A DNA stretch of 37,404 bases from Clostridia bacterium (GTDB taxonomy: Bacteria; Bacillota; Clostridia; Christensenellales; Aristaeellaceae): positions 1 to 37,404 of the forward strand of contig JAFZOG010000095.1 in NCBI GenBank assembly GCA_017550745.1. The letters are read 5' to 3'. The notes under the pieces are model-generated. The model ran no database searches. It was not told where the DNA came from and was given only the letters and a program-made list of their open reading frames with translations. Both the position numbers and the translations under genes were made by a program. Position 1 is the stretch's first letter, and each line of letters starts with the position of its first letter. Positions 1 through 7,071 of this stretch are shown here, one piece after another.

Positions 1-99
1 GTGGAGCGAGAGCGGAACGGAGTGGAGGGATCTGGTGAAAAATGGGACCACCAAAGCTATCAGATCCCTCGACTCCGCTTCGCTTCGCTCGGGATGACA
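1..99. repeat. TGTCATCC-type palindromic repeat, cut by left edge
   Basis: An imperfect inverted repeat: a GGAGCGAGAGCGGAACGGAG-like arm near the left edge pairs with the CAGATCCCTCGACTCCGC-like arm at about 60-90, ending in GGGATGACA. It is the same family as the elements at 4924-5077, 11934-12058 and 13359-13444. The left end lies outside the window. The rest of the stretch to 176 shows no gene. Confidence 0.7.
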
Positions 100-176
100 A
101 TGTATCTTTCGTGCTTTAAAGCAACACGACTGAACAGTTACCTTGAAAGAAGTTAGCAATCCGCGCCGGGCTCCTG

Positions 177-593
177 TCACCTGAACAGCGGCGTTTCTTC
201 CTCTCCGTACACGTGGACAACCCTGGGCTGCCAGACGGACTTTTGCTTCATCCTTTTTTCCACCAGCCGCAGGATGAGCCAGCTTAAGCCCATGCACCCG
301 ATCCCCGTGGCCGCCCACAGGATCTCCTTCTCAAACAGCACGCTGCCCAGGGCCAGGCCCCCCAGCAGCATCAGCACCGGCATCACATACGCCAGCAGGG
401 AGGCTTTCAGCACCTGCCCCTGGGGCATGTCCACGTCGATCCACCGGCCCGCGGGGGCGTCCCCCGGAACCTTCACAAAGGTTTCCTTCTTCTGCCCGCC
501 GCACGCCCCGCAGTGGGCGCAGGCCTCGGGCCGCTCAAAGCATACCTCCAGCACGCCGTTTTCCGCGGCGACTACTTTTCCGCTGCGCAACAT
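177..593 (-). CDS. RseC/SoxR-reducing-system family membrane protein
   Basis: 138 residues. The N-terminal half has a small cysteine cluster, CAHCGACG, around residues 25-32, as in RseC-family proteins, followed by two closely spaced membrane segments (about residues 67-110) and a basic cytoplasmic tail. RseC homologues in anaerobes are associated with membrane redox systems such as Rnf/Rsx, but no rnf genes are seen here, so the partner is unknown. It follows spoIIIAH in the same direction with a gap of about 65 bp and may be co-transcribed. I chose the ATG at 593 over an upstream start at 629 because family similarity begins there and a GGAGG lies 12 bases upstream. The family call is from the Cys cluster plus topology. 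Confidence 0.75.
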   Translation of the reverse strand: MLRSGKVVAAENGVLEVCFERPEACAHCGACGGQKKETFVKVPGDAPAGRWIDVDMPQGQVLKASLLAYVMPVLMLLGGLALGSVLFEKEILWAATGIGCMGLSWLILRLVEKRMKQKSVWQPRVVHVYGEEETPLFR

Positions 594-657
594 GATGACT
601 GCTAACCTCCGTTTTTCTTGGAGTCTCATACCTGATTATATCACAGGTTCCCATATT

Positions 658-1128
658 TTAATAGCCCGTCAGCCGAATATTCTCCGCCTCCAGCCCCGAT
701 ATGTCCCGGGCGATTTCCAGAAAGAAGGCGGCTTCGTCGGCGCTTATTTCTATAGGAAGAAACACGGTCATGCTTCCGTCCCTGGAAACGCAGAGGGCAT
801 CCGAAAAGCCGTGGGCAGCCAGGGCGCCCTCCACGGCCAGCTCCATCTCGTCGTTCCTGGCCATGCCGGCCAGCTGCTGTTCCGCCAGGGCCTTTGTTTC
901 CGGGGCGGTGTGTTCGCTTTCGGCCAGGGTGGTGAGCAGGGCCTGCTCCAGGGCGCGGGTTTCCCTGCGCCGGGCGCGGTAGACCTCCGCCGGGGGAGGC
1001 GCGGCAGTGGCGGCGGGGGAGGCGGCCAGGGGCAGGGCCGCTTCCTCCTGGGCGCCCCGGGCCCAGGTCAGGATCAGCGCCGCCGCCACGGCAAGCAGCA
1101 TCAGGATGTTCAGGATCCGGTCCTTCAC
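658..1128 (-). CDS. spoIIIAH: stage III sporulation protein AH (SpoIIIAH), short form
   Basis: 156 residues, shorter than the roughly 218 of Bacillus subtilis. One N-terminal membrane anchor (residues 5-23), an Ala/Pro-rich linker, then a helix-rich segment and a C-terminal ring-building-motif-like domain with conserved wording near the end (ADEAAFFLEIARD). In the known system SpoIIIAH in the mother-cell membrane binds forespore SpoIIQ to form the feeding-tube channel. It starts with GTG, overlapping the spoIIIAG stop codon as GTGA, with GGAGG inside the end of spoIIIAG. It is the last spoIIIA gene. The identity rests on position and domain pattern; sequence conservation is modest. Confidence 0.85.
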   Translation of the reverse strand: MKDRILNILMLLAVAAALILTWARGAQEEAALPLAASPAATAAPPPAEVYRARRRETRALEQALLTTLAESEHTAPETKALAEQQLAGMARNDEMELAVEGALAAHGFSDALCVSRDGSMTVFLPIEISADEAAFFLEIARDISGLEAENIRLTGY

Positions 1129-1496
1129 GGCTTGTCCTCCATCAAAAACACGTCCACCTGGCTGGCGTTCAGGCCCAACAGCGTTTCAGCGGCCCGCAGC
1201 AGGTTCAGCCGCACGGCAATGTCCCCCGCGCCCCGGGCCACGATCACCGCGCCCACCGGCGTGCGGCTGCCGCCCCCGAAGGCGGAGGCCTCCTGGGCGT
1301 AGTAAATGCTCACCCGCACGCTCCCCGCCCCGGCGATCTGCTCCAGGGTGGCGCTCACCCGCTGCTCCTCCTCCGTCATGGCGGCGGGCTTCCCGCTCCC
1401 CGGAGGCAAAAGCAGCAGCGCCGCCGCGCAGCAGAGCAGCGCCAGCACAAAGGGCGCCCCCTTCACGGTTTTCAGCTTATCCAGCCAGGACTTCAT
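1125..1496 (-). CDS. spoIIIAG: stage III sporulation protein AG (SpoIIIAG), short form
   Basis: 123 residues against about 229 in B. subtilis. One membrane anchor (residues 14-31), then a ring-building-motif domain containing the family-like stretch RVSIYYAQE and ending NASQVDVF. In the known complex SpoIIIAG forms a large oligomeric ring in the intermembrane space of the engulfed forespore. Most of the loop that forms the beta-ring barrel in the Bacillus protein appears to be missing. RBS CGGAGG lies 5 bases before the ATG. The gene is preceded by the very short spoIIIAF and overlaps spoIIIAH by 4 bases. Confidence 0.85.
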   Translation of the reverse strand: MKSWLDKLKTVKGAPFVLALLCCAAALLLLPPGSGKPAAMTEEEQRVSATLEQIAGAGSVRVSIYYAQEASAFGGGSRTPVGAVIVARGAGDIAVRLNLLRAAETLLGLNASQVDVFLMEDKP

Positions 1497-1515
1497 ACGA
1501 TCCTCCGGGATATTT

Positions 1516-1680
1516 TCAGCCTCCTTGCAGCAGACGGGCCGCTCCGCCGATCATGCACAGCATGAAGCACAGCTCCACCCCGAAGGCGGCGTACCTGGAC
1601 GCTTCCCCCTCGGGGAGGATAAAGTCCAGCACCAGGCGAAACAGGCACAGGCCCGTCAATTGCTTGAGAAACATCATCAT
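1516..1680 (-). CDS. spoIIIAF: SpoIIIAF reduced to its two membrane segments
   Basis: 54 residues starting at the first of three ATGs, coupled to the spoIIIAE stop as ATGA. It has two hydrophobic stretches (about residues 5-22 and 31-50) separated by a short polar loop. This matches only the N-terminal membrane part of SpoIIIAF, which is about 200 residues in B. subtilis and carries a soluble ring-building-like domain after the second helix. The stop at 1516-1518 leaves 19 bp before spoIIIAG, so no displaced C-terminal coding sequence fits here. Either the domain has been lost in this lineage or a deletion has occurred. The call rests on operon position and topology. Confidence 0.75.
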   Translation of the reverse strand: MMMFLKQLTGLCLFRLVLDFILPEGEASRYAAFGVELCFMLCMIGGAARLLQGG

Positions 1681-2828
1681 CGCAGCATCACCGTCAGGTT
1701 CCCCACCGCCAGCAGCTGGGCCGCCAGAAGCAGGAACATGGCACCCACCGACAGTTGAATCACGAACAGCAGCATCAGAATATCCGAAAAGTCCTGCAGG
1801 CACGCCCCGCCCCGGGGGTCGGAGAGGGGCTCCAGCAGCGCGGCCCCGGCCCGGTAGAGCATCGCCGCCGCCAGGGTCTGCGCCATCGGCGAAACGGCAG
1901 CGGACAAAAGGATCAAAAGCCCCGTCAGGCCCAGGGCGTTTTTGATCAGCAGCGACGCCCCCACCAGCGTGTCCATGGTGTCGGCGAACATGCCGCCCAC
2001 CACCGGCACGAAGTGGTCCACCGCGTATTTCGCCGTGCGGATGGACACCCCGTCCGCCGCGGCGGCGCCCAGGGACTGCAGGGTGGTCACCGAAATGAAC
2101 ACCGTGAAGCCCACCCCCAGCGTCCAGGACGAGCCGGTCTTGAACAGCGAGGACAGGCGGCTGATCTTCATGCGGGGGGACAGATGGTTCAGGATGGCGG
2201 TCACCCCCGCCGACAGGGCCAAAGGCAGCGTGACGGACCGCACCAGCGCCGTCATGGTGCCCCCTGCCGCCACCACCGCGGGCTGGAAAAACGCCGCGCT
2301 GGCCGTGCCGCCCACCGCCGCCAGCAGCGTCAGCAGCAGCGGGAACAGGGCCTGCATCAGATCCGCCATCCGGGCCACCGCGTCCTGGGCCAGAAGGATG
2401 TGCTCCCCCAGGTCCTGGGCCATGCATCCCGCCAGCATCAGGAAACAGGCGGCGCTGAGGGTTTCGCCCAGGGCTTCCCTGGCGAAGGAGGCTCGCATCC
2501 GCTGCGCTACCCCGCACAGGACCGCCGGGGCCATCAGCCGCGCCAGCCGCCAGGCGCTGGCTGTCAGGGCGTTCATAAAGCGGGAGGCCAGGGAACGCAG
2601 CAGCGTTTCCGCGTCCAGGCGCATGCCGCCCCGGGCCAGGCGCAGGATCAGGGTATGGAAATCCTCGCCCTGGGGGAAGGCTTCGGCGTAGGCCTCCTGC
2701 CATTCCCGGAGCGGCAGGGTGTCCAGGGTGGCTTCCAGCGCGCCGCCCAGGGTTTCGGCATGGGCGGAGGCGCTAAAAACCAAGAAAACAGCCAGTATTT
2801 CTCCACAAAGGATGAGGCAGCGGCGCAA
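1677..2828 (-). CDS. spoIIIAE: stage III sporulation protein AE (SpoIIIAE)
   Basis: 383 residues, close to the usual ~400. A signal peptide (residues 1-24, ending SAHA) is followed by a long soluble part and about seven membrane segments in the C-terminal two thirds, containing the family stretches GGTMTALVRS and VVGGMFADTMDTL. SpoIIIAE is the largest membrane subunit of the SpoIIIA export complex. I place the start at a TTG (2828) because AGGAGG ends 6 bases upstream and the reading frame upstream of it runs through a hairpin repeat (2863-2907). The stop overlaps spoIIIAF. Confidence 0.9.
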   Translation of the reverse strand: MRRCLILCGEILAVFLVFSASAHAETLGGALEATLDTLPLREWQEAYAEAFPQGEDFHTLILRLARGGMRLDAETLLRSLASRFMNALTASAWRLARLMAPAVLCGVAQRMRASFAREALGETLSAACFLMLAGCMAQDLGEHILLAQDAVARMADLMQALFPLLLTLLAAVGGTASAAFFQPAVVAAGGTMTALVRSVTLPLALSAGVTAILNHLSPRMKISRLSSLFKTGSSWTLGVGFTVFISVTTLQSLGAAAADGVSIRTAKYAVDHFVPVVGGMFADTMDTLVGASLLIKNALGLTGLLILLSAAVSPMAQTLAAAMLYRAGAALLEPLSDPRGGACLQDFSDILMLLFVIQLSVGAMFLLLAAQLLAVGNLTVMLR

Positions 2829-2862
2829 AGTCTCCCTCCTTATGACTTTCTCGGAAGGGGGT

Positions 2863-2907
2863 CTGGGGGAAACCGCTCTTTGGTCTCCAAAGCGCGGTTT
2901 CCCCCAG
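2863..2907. repeat. CTGGGGG hairpin module inside the spoIIIA operon
   Basis: A near-perfect ~20-bp stem (CTGGGGGAAACCGCTCTTTG pairing with CAAAGCGCGGTTTCCCCCAG) with a small loop. The same module, with the same left flank (CTTTCTCGGAAGG), recurs at 6924-6968, and a variant is at 8407-8449. It lies between spoIIIAD and spoIIIAE, so it is transcribed within the operon, where it could affect mRNA processing or distal expression. No T-run follows it, so it is not a classical terminator. Confidence 0.85.
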
Positions 2908-2914
2908 AGAACTC

Positions 2915-3304
2915 TTACGGTATCAGGCTCATGGTCACTTCCCCGATTTCCCTGATCAGCGGCAGGGTTTGGGCCATGAGCAGCATTTTGCCGCACAGGG
3001 CGGCCTTGCCCGCCAGCCCTTCCTCGCCCGCGTCGCGGCAGGCCTGGACGGCGAACTCCGTCACATACGCCATGGCCGAAAGCTTAAGCAGCAGCGTCGC
3101 CGTTTGCTGCCCGATGCCCGCCCGCTCCGACAGCGCCTTCAGCGTTTCCACCGCAGGGCCCAGGGACGTAAGGGCGAAAAAAAAGAGCATCAGCCCCGCC
3201 GCCATGGCCGCCGCCGCGCCCGCCTGCCGGTGCGCCGCCCGGAGGGTGAAGCTGAGCAGCGCCGCCGCGCAGGCAAAGCCCGCCATCCTCAGGGTTTCCG
3301 TCAT
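2915..3304 (-). CDS. spoIIIAD: stage III sporulation protein AD (SpoIIIAD)
   Basis: 129 residues, usual length. Three to four hydrophobic segments; the C-terminal half carries the family pattern LLLKLSAMAYVTEFAVQACRDAGE followed by KAALCGKMLLMA. It is a polytopic subunit of the SpoIIIA channel complex and resembles flagellar/type III export membrane proteins in a general way. The ATG overlaps the spoIIIAC stop (ATGA), implying translational coupling. Confidence 0.93.
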   Translation of the reverse strand: MTETLRMAGFACAAALLSFTLRAAHRQAGAAAAMAAGLMLFFFALTSLGPAVETLKALSERAGIGQQTATLLLKLSAMAYVTEFAVQACRDAGEEGLAGKAALCGKMLLMAQTLPLIREIGEVTMSLIP

Positions 3305-3498
3305 GGCAGCTGAAACACCGCCTGCACCTGGGAGAGCACCTCCCCCGCCAGGCTCACCACCATCATCACCACGATCAGGATGCCCGCCACCCCCGCCACC
3401 GTGGCGATGTCCTCCCGCCCCGCCTTCGTCAGCGCCTGGCAGATCACCGTCACCAGCAGCCCCACCCCGGCGATCCTGAGCAGCACTTGGACTTGCAA
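3301..3498 (-). CDS. spoIIIAC: stage III sporulation protein AC (SpoIIIAC)
   Basis: 65 residues, normal for the family. Two membrane helices with an intervening conserved loop (QALTKAGREDIATVAGVAG). It starts at TTG (3498), supported by AAGGAGG 7 bases upstream; there is no ATG alternative. It is a small membrane subunit of the SpoIIIA complex and overlaps spoIIIAD by 4 bases. Confidence 0.93.
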   Translation of the reverse strand: MQVQVLLRIAGVGLLVTVICQALTKAGREDIATVAGVAGILIVVMMVVSLAGEVLSQVQAVFQLP

Positions 3499-3542
3499 GG
3501 TTTGACCTCCTTTATGTCAGTGGGATATGCCTGCGTCCCCTT

Positions 3543-4022
3543 TCAGCACAGCAGGATGAATACCGCCGCGCCGCCAAGCCAGCCCAGCAGGGCATAGAGG
3601 CGGGCGTCTTTGTCCCGGGCTTCGCGGCAGGCCGAACGGAACAGGGTCCACTGGCTGCGGGCGTAGGCGATGGCCTGGGCCTGCTCCCGGAGGGAGGGGG
3701 AGAAGAGCATGGATAGGCAGTTTTTCAGGGTGTCCCGCTCCTGGGGAAGCAGCACGCTTTCCCAATTGAGGCCGGACAGCAGCTCCTCCGGGGAGGCGGC
3801 GGGCGTGTCCGCAAGGCGGCGGCGCAGCTCCAGCAGCGCGGGCATATTCCCCCGCAGCAGCGCTTCGGAAAGCGGCGAATCGTTCAGGGCAATAGCGGCC
3901 TCCATGCGCAGCAGGGCGTTTTCCCAGGCCTGCAGGGTTTCTTCCCGCCGGTTCAGGCGGTTTGCCGCGCCCAGGCCCAGGGCGACGCAGGCCCCGGCGC
4001 CGGCGGCTGCCAGGCCGATCAC
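3543..4022 (-). CDS. spoIIIAB: stage III sporulation protein AB (SpoIIIAB)
   Basis: 159 residues. N-terminal hydrophobic segment (2-20), then a mostly helical body with the family pattern RREETLQAWENALLRMEAAIA and a C-terminal membrane segment (about 145-159). SpoIIIAB resembles GspF/PilC-type membrane proteins and is thought to work with the SpoIIIAA ATPase. It starts at GTG, overlapping the spoIIIAA stop (GTGA). A gap of about 44 bp separates it from spoIIIAC. Confidence 0.9.
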   Translation of the reverse strand: MIGLAAAGAGACVALGLGAANRLNRREETLQAWENALLRMEAAIALNDSPLSEALLRGNMPALLELRRRLADTPAASPEELLSGLNWESVLLPQERDTLKNCLSMLFSPSLREQAQAIAYARSQWTLFRSACREARDKDARLYALLGWLGGAAVFILLC

Positions 4023-4834
4023 GGGTTGATCTCCCTGACCAAAGGCTTTTGCCCCGGCGCGGACAGGAGCACCAGCCGGTCAAACGCCCCTGCCCGGAAA
4101 AGCGCCTCCATGCCCCGCCGATGCGGCGTGCCGGCCGTTCCGTGGGCCGTGGCGAGGATGCGCACCCCGCATTTCACCGCGTCCAGCAGCGCCGCCGCGT
4201 CCTCCGGGCCCCCGATCTCGTCCGTGGCCACCAGCTGCGGGGCCATGGCGCGGATGAGCAAAAGCAGGGCCTTTGCCTTCTCCATGCCGGTGAGCACGTC
4301 GGTGTTGGGCCCCACGTCCAGCTGCGGCCTTCCCGCCCGGCACCCGGCGATTTCCCCCCGCTCGTCCGCTACCCCCACCTGCGTCCCTTCCAGGGAGGAA
4401 AGCCGGACAATATCCCGCAGCAGCGTGGTTTTACCGGCCCCCGGCGGGCCGACGATCAGGGCGGACGCGCCCCGCAGCCGCGGGAAAACGTCCGCTCCCG
4501 CGCCCCTGATTTCATGGGCGATGCGCACGCACAGGCTGGTGATTTCGGTAAAGCCCTTTGCCCCCATCACGCCGCACACCCCCAGCCGGTGCCCGCCCTC
4601 AAGCGGCACAAAGCCCTGGCACAGCTCCCCCTGCCGCGCCGCCAGGGAATGGTTCGTCAGCGCCTGGGCCGCCTGCAGCACGTCCGTGGGCGAGAGGCGG
4701 CGGCTTCCCCGCCACGTGCTTCCCGCCAGCGCCACCGCCGCGCTCTGCCCGGGACGCAGCCGCACCTCCCGCGCCTGCCCCCAGTCCACTTCCCCCCAGC
4801 CCGGCTCACCGGGCACGATCAAACGCCAGTCCAT
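4019..4834 (-). CDS. spoIIIAA: stage III sporulation protein AA (SpoIIIAA), AAA-type ATPase
   Basis: 271 residues. Walker A GPPGAGKTT at 129-137, followed by the family pattern VADERGEIA (155-163), a Walker-B-like LVATDEIGG (191-199) and LATAHG (217-222). It is the cytoplasmic ATPase of the SpoIIIA mother-cell to forespore channel, related to type II/IV secretion ATPases. Start choice: ATG at 4834 fits the family N-terminus and lies exactly where transcription from the sigma-E-like promoter at 4840-4869 would begin. Upstream ATGs at 4873 and 4912 have no Shine-Dalgarno sequence and would lie in or upstream of that promoter. No Shine-Dalgarno precedes 4834 either, consistent with a leaderless message. 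Confidence 0.92.
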   Translation of the reverse strand: MDWRLIVPGEPGWGEVDWGQAREVRLRPGQSAAVALAGSTWRGSRRLSPTDVLQAAQALTNHSLAARQGELCQGFVPLEGGHRLGVCGVMGAKGFTEITSLCVRIAHEIRGAGADVFPRLRGASALIVGPPGAGKTTLLRDIVRLSSLEGTQVGVADERGEIAGCRAGRPQLDVGPNTDVLTGMEKAKALLLLIRAMAPQLVATDEIGGPEDAAALLDAVKCGVRILATAHGTAGTPHRRGMEALFRAGAFDRLVLLSAPGQKPLVREINP

Positions 4835-4839
4835 GATAC

Positions 4840-4869
4840 AGGGTATGAAAGGGCGGGGGAAAATATGAC
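4840..4869 (-). promoter_or_regulatory. sigma-E-like promoter of the spoIIIA operon
   Basis: On the minus strand GTCATATT (-35) and CATACCCT (-10) are separated by 14 bases. The known sigma-E consensus in Bacillus is KMATATT with a 13-15 base spacer and CATACAHT, so only one -10 position differs. Five bases separate the -10 octamer from the spoIIIAA ATG, so the predicted mRNA begins at or within a base or two of the start codon. Confidence 0.7.
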
Positions 4870-4923
4870 AAACCATACTGTTCTCAAATGAAATAAGCAA
4901 TAAAATGCACAATCACCAATACA

Positions 4924-5077
4924 TGTCATCCCGAGCGAAGTGGAGTGGGAACGGAACGGAGTCGAGGGATCTTTGAGCCGGTTGATCTCGTTGCTCAGGT
5001 CTCTCCATTCCGCTGCGCCAGGTCCTTCGACTCCGCTGCGCTCCGCTCAGGATGACATCGCTTCGGTCGGGATGACA
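4924..5077. repeat. TGTCATCC palindromic repeat
   Basis: It begins TGTCATCCCGAGCG and ends with two GATGACA copies (5051-5057 and 5071-5077). Internal arms ACGGAGTCGAGGGATC and TCCTTCGACTCCGC are complementary in part. This family of CTCAGGATGACA-type repeats is widespread in bacterial genomes (recognised from general knowledge). Together with the sigma-E-like promoter it accounts for the 363-bp gap between spoIIIAA and the next gene. Confidence 0.7.
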
Positions 5078-5197
5078 TTGCTTATTGGTGGTTCTAAATG
5101 GTTCATCGAATTTGAGAACAGTATCAAACAAACGAAAGAAACCGCCCGGCGCCTCCCGGAGGACAGCGCTGTGCGGCTCCTTCTATTTCCAAATAAT

Positions 5198-5956
5198 CTA
5201 TGAAAGCATCTCCATCGCCAGCCGGACGGTGAGCAGCGCCAGCACCCCCAGCATCACGGCGCGGATGAGCTTCGCGCCTTTGGTGAGGGTCAGCTTTGCC
5301 CCCAGCCAGCCCCCCAGGGTGGAGCAGGCCATGGCGGGAAAGGCCAGGGCGAAGAGCACGTTGCCCGCCGCGATGCGGGTGGCAAGGGAAGCGATGTTGC
5401 TGAGCAGATTCACGGGCTTTGCCGTGGCGGAGGCCGTGACCATATCCATCCCCAGCAGATGGGTGAACAGCACGATCAGAAACGTGCCGGTGCCGGGGCC
5501 GAAAAAGCCGTCGTAAAACCCGATCACAAAGCCGATCAGCGCGCAGAGGGGATACTGGCGTTTGGTGACGGGCCTGGATTCCTCCCGGCCCTTGCCCCGG
5601 AACAGCACCAGCGCCCCCACCACGGGGATGGCGAACAGCATGAAAATCCGCATCACCCGGTCCCCCAGGGCCATGGCGGCCCGGGTGCCCAGCCAGGAGC
5701 CGGGCATGGCCGCCGCCGCCGCGATCAGGGAAGGCTTTATCAGCAGCCTGCCGCTGCGGTAATACCGGACGGCGGCCATCAGCGTGCCGAAGGTGGAGGA
5801 AAACTTGTTGTTGCCCGAGGCGAAATCATAGTTCAGCCCCGCCAGCGTGTACGCGGGCAGGGAGATCAGCCCGCCCCCGCCCGCGATGGCGTCCACCGTC
5901 GCCGCCAGAAACACCATCGGCAACACGATCAGGTACGTTTGCAGGGTGACCTGCAT
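5198..5956 (-). CDS. TSUP (TauE/SafE) family membrane permease
   Basis: 252 residues with seven to eight hydrophobic segments and the two family hallmarks: AATVDAIAGGGGLISLPAY in the N-terminal half (17-36) and GFVIGFYDGFFGPGTGTFLIV in the second half (about 135-157). TSUP proteins export or import sulfonates, sulfite or other small organosulfur or organic anions; the substrate cannot be read from the sequence. GAAGGAAA precedes the ATG. The GNAT gene upstream on the same strand ends 19 bp before, so the two may be co-transcribed. Confidence 0.9.
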   Translation of the reverse strand: MQVTLQTYLIVLPMVFLAATVDAIAGGGGLISLPAYTLAGLNYDFASGNNKFSSTFGTLMAAVRYYRSGRLLIKPSLIAAAAAMPGSWLGTRAAMALGDRVMRIFMLFAIPVVGALVLFRGKGREESRPVTKRQYPLCALIGFVIGFYDGFFGPGTGTFLIVLFTHLLGMDMVTASATAKPVNLLSNIASLATRIAAGNVLFALAFPAMACSTLGGWLGAKLTLTKGAKLIRAVMLGVLALLTVRLAMEMLS

Positions 5957-5975
5957 GGGCGTTTCCTTCTTTCCG

Positions 5976-6560
5976 TCAATGAATCAGTATCTCTTTTTTA
6001 AACAGCCGGTCCGGCAGCAGGGCGCGGTACAGGGCGGCGTATCTGCGCTTCACCTCGTCCGCCGCCATGGGGGAGCCCAGGGGCAGGGCGAGGATCCTGA
6101 ACTGGACGCCGAACACCGTGGCGGCCACGCCGGTGTCCTTTAGGCCGTTGCGCAGGTAAAACGCAAGGCGGCGAGACCGGATGTCCAGCTCCTTTGGGCT
6201 CTCCGCGCAGGCCGGGTCGTCCACCTCCAGCACCACGGCGTCCATATCCTGAAGCGGGCCCCGCATCAGCGCCTGGATAAACAGGCTGCCGATCTTCTGC
6301 CCCCGCAGGTCCTTCCGCACCGCGTAATAATCGAACAGCGCGAAGGGCTTTCCGTCCTCCTTCACCTTCACGAAATAGGCGTAGGCCAGGATCTCTTCGC
6401 ACCGCACAGCGCCGAAGCACACATATTCGTCCCGCGCCAGCGCCCCTTCGATCATTTTCAGCGGCTTGAGCTCATCCGGGGGAAAATCCTGCTTCATGCG
6501 CTCCCGGTAGACCGCCCGGATCTGGGAAAGCGAAAGCGTTTCCACTGTAAACAAATCCAT
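5976..6560 (-). CDS. GNAT-family N-acetyltransferase
   Basis: 194 residues. The fold core is visible as the acetyl-CoA-binding region YYAVRKDLRGQKIGSLFIQAL (about 78-98), with a following beta-strand VVLEVDDP and the C-terminal FYLRNGLKDTG motif typical of bacterial GNATs. No substrate is indicated. GGGAGG lies 6-7 bases upstream of the ATG. It lies upstream of the TSUP gene. Confidence 0.85.
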   Translation of the reverse strand: MDLFTVETLSLSQIRAVYRERMKQDFPPDELKPLKMIEGALARDEYVCFGAVRCEEILAYAYFVKVKEDGKPFALFDYYAVRKDLRGQKIGSLFIQALMRGPLQDMDAVVLEVDDPACAESPKELDIRSRRLAFYLRNGLKDTGVAATVFGVQFRILALPLGSPMAADEVKRRYAALYRALLPDRLFKKEILIH

Positions 6561-6663
6561 CCTGAACCTCCCGCGTGTATTTCAGCCGTGATTATAGCAC
6601 AGGATGCTTCCCCGGGCAAGCGGCTCCGGGACACGCAACGGGGTAAACGCTTATTGCGATATT

Positions 6664-6824
6664 ATTGCTCCCCCAACTTAATCATGAATTATCTGCGGGC
6701 GATAAATCGCTCCAACCTACGTCACTCAACCTTGAAATACGTCCAGTATTCCTGCGGTTTCGTTCCTTGTCTGTAGCGATTTCTCATCCCGCATCTGAAT
6801 TCACGATTAAATTGGTGGAGCAAT
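6664..6824. repeat. MITE-like element with long terminal inverted repeats
   Basis: A 161-bp segment whose ends ATTGCTCCCCCAACTTAAT (6664-6682) and ATTAAATTGGTGGAGCAAT (6806-6824) are inverted copies (17 of 19 match). The complementarity continues inward through ATGAATT..CTGCGGG and AAATCGCT to give arms of about 40 bp. It is clearly AT-richer than the genes around it and has no coding capacity. It accounts for most of the first half of the 511-bp gap before hsp20. Confidence 0.75.
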
Positions 6825-6923
6825 ATGAAGTTATTGATGTGAATTGACACATATTTTCATAATAAACAGTTATGGAGAATCGCTTTTTCCTTATCTCAGT
6901 ATATGCCTTTCTCGGAAGGAGGC

Positions 6924-6968
6924 CTGGGGGAAACCGCTCTTTGGGCATCAAAGAGCGGTTTCCCCCAG
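6924..6968. repeat. CTGGGGG hairpin module
   Basis: Perfect 20-bp stem (CTGGGGGAAACCGCTCTTTG with its complement CAAAGAGCGGTTTCCCCCAG) around a GGCAT loop. The left flank CTTTCTCGGAAGG and right flank AACTCT are shared with the copy at 2863-2907. Confidence 0.88.
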
Positions 6969-7003
6969 TAAGTAACTCTCGTAAGCGTTTGCCCTGGACA
7001 CGC

Positions 7004-7035
7004 AAAAAACCGCCGGCGGCACAGGCCGCCGGCGG
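7004..7035 (-). terminator. rho-independent terminator of hsp20
   Basis: Read on the minus strand, an 11-bp perfect GC stem (GCCGCCGGCGG with CCGCCGGCGGC, 4-base loop) is followed by six T residues, about 36 bp after the hsp20 stop. Confidence 0.9.
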
Positions 7036-7071
7036 CGGAGAAAGATGGATTTTCAGCGGATGGAAAGCGGG

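Noticed and set aside
1755-3479. A 574-codon open frame on the plus strand opposite spoIIIAE-AC, and similar long frames opposite other genes
   Set aside because: The translations are rich in Arg/His/Gln/Gly with no domains; such frames are expected in GC-rich DNA opposite real genes, and the minus-strand genes are unmistakable.
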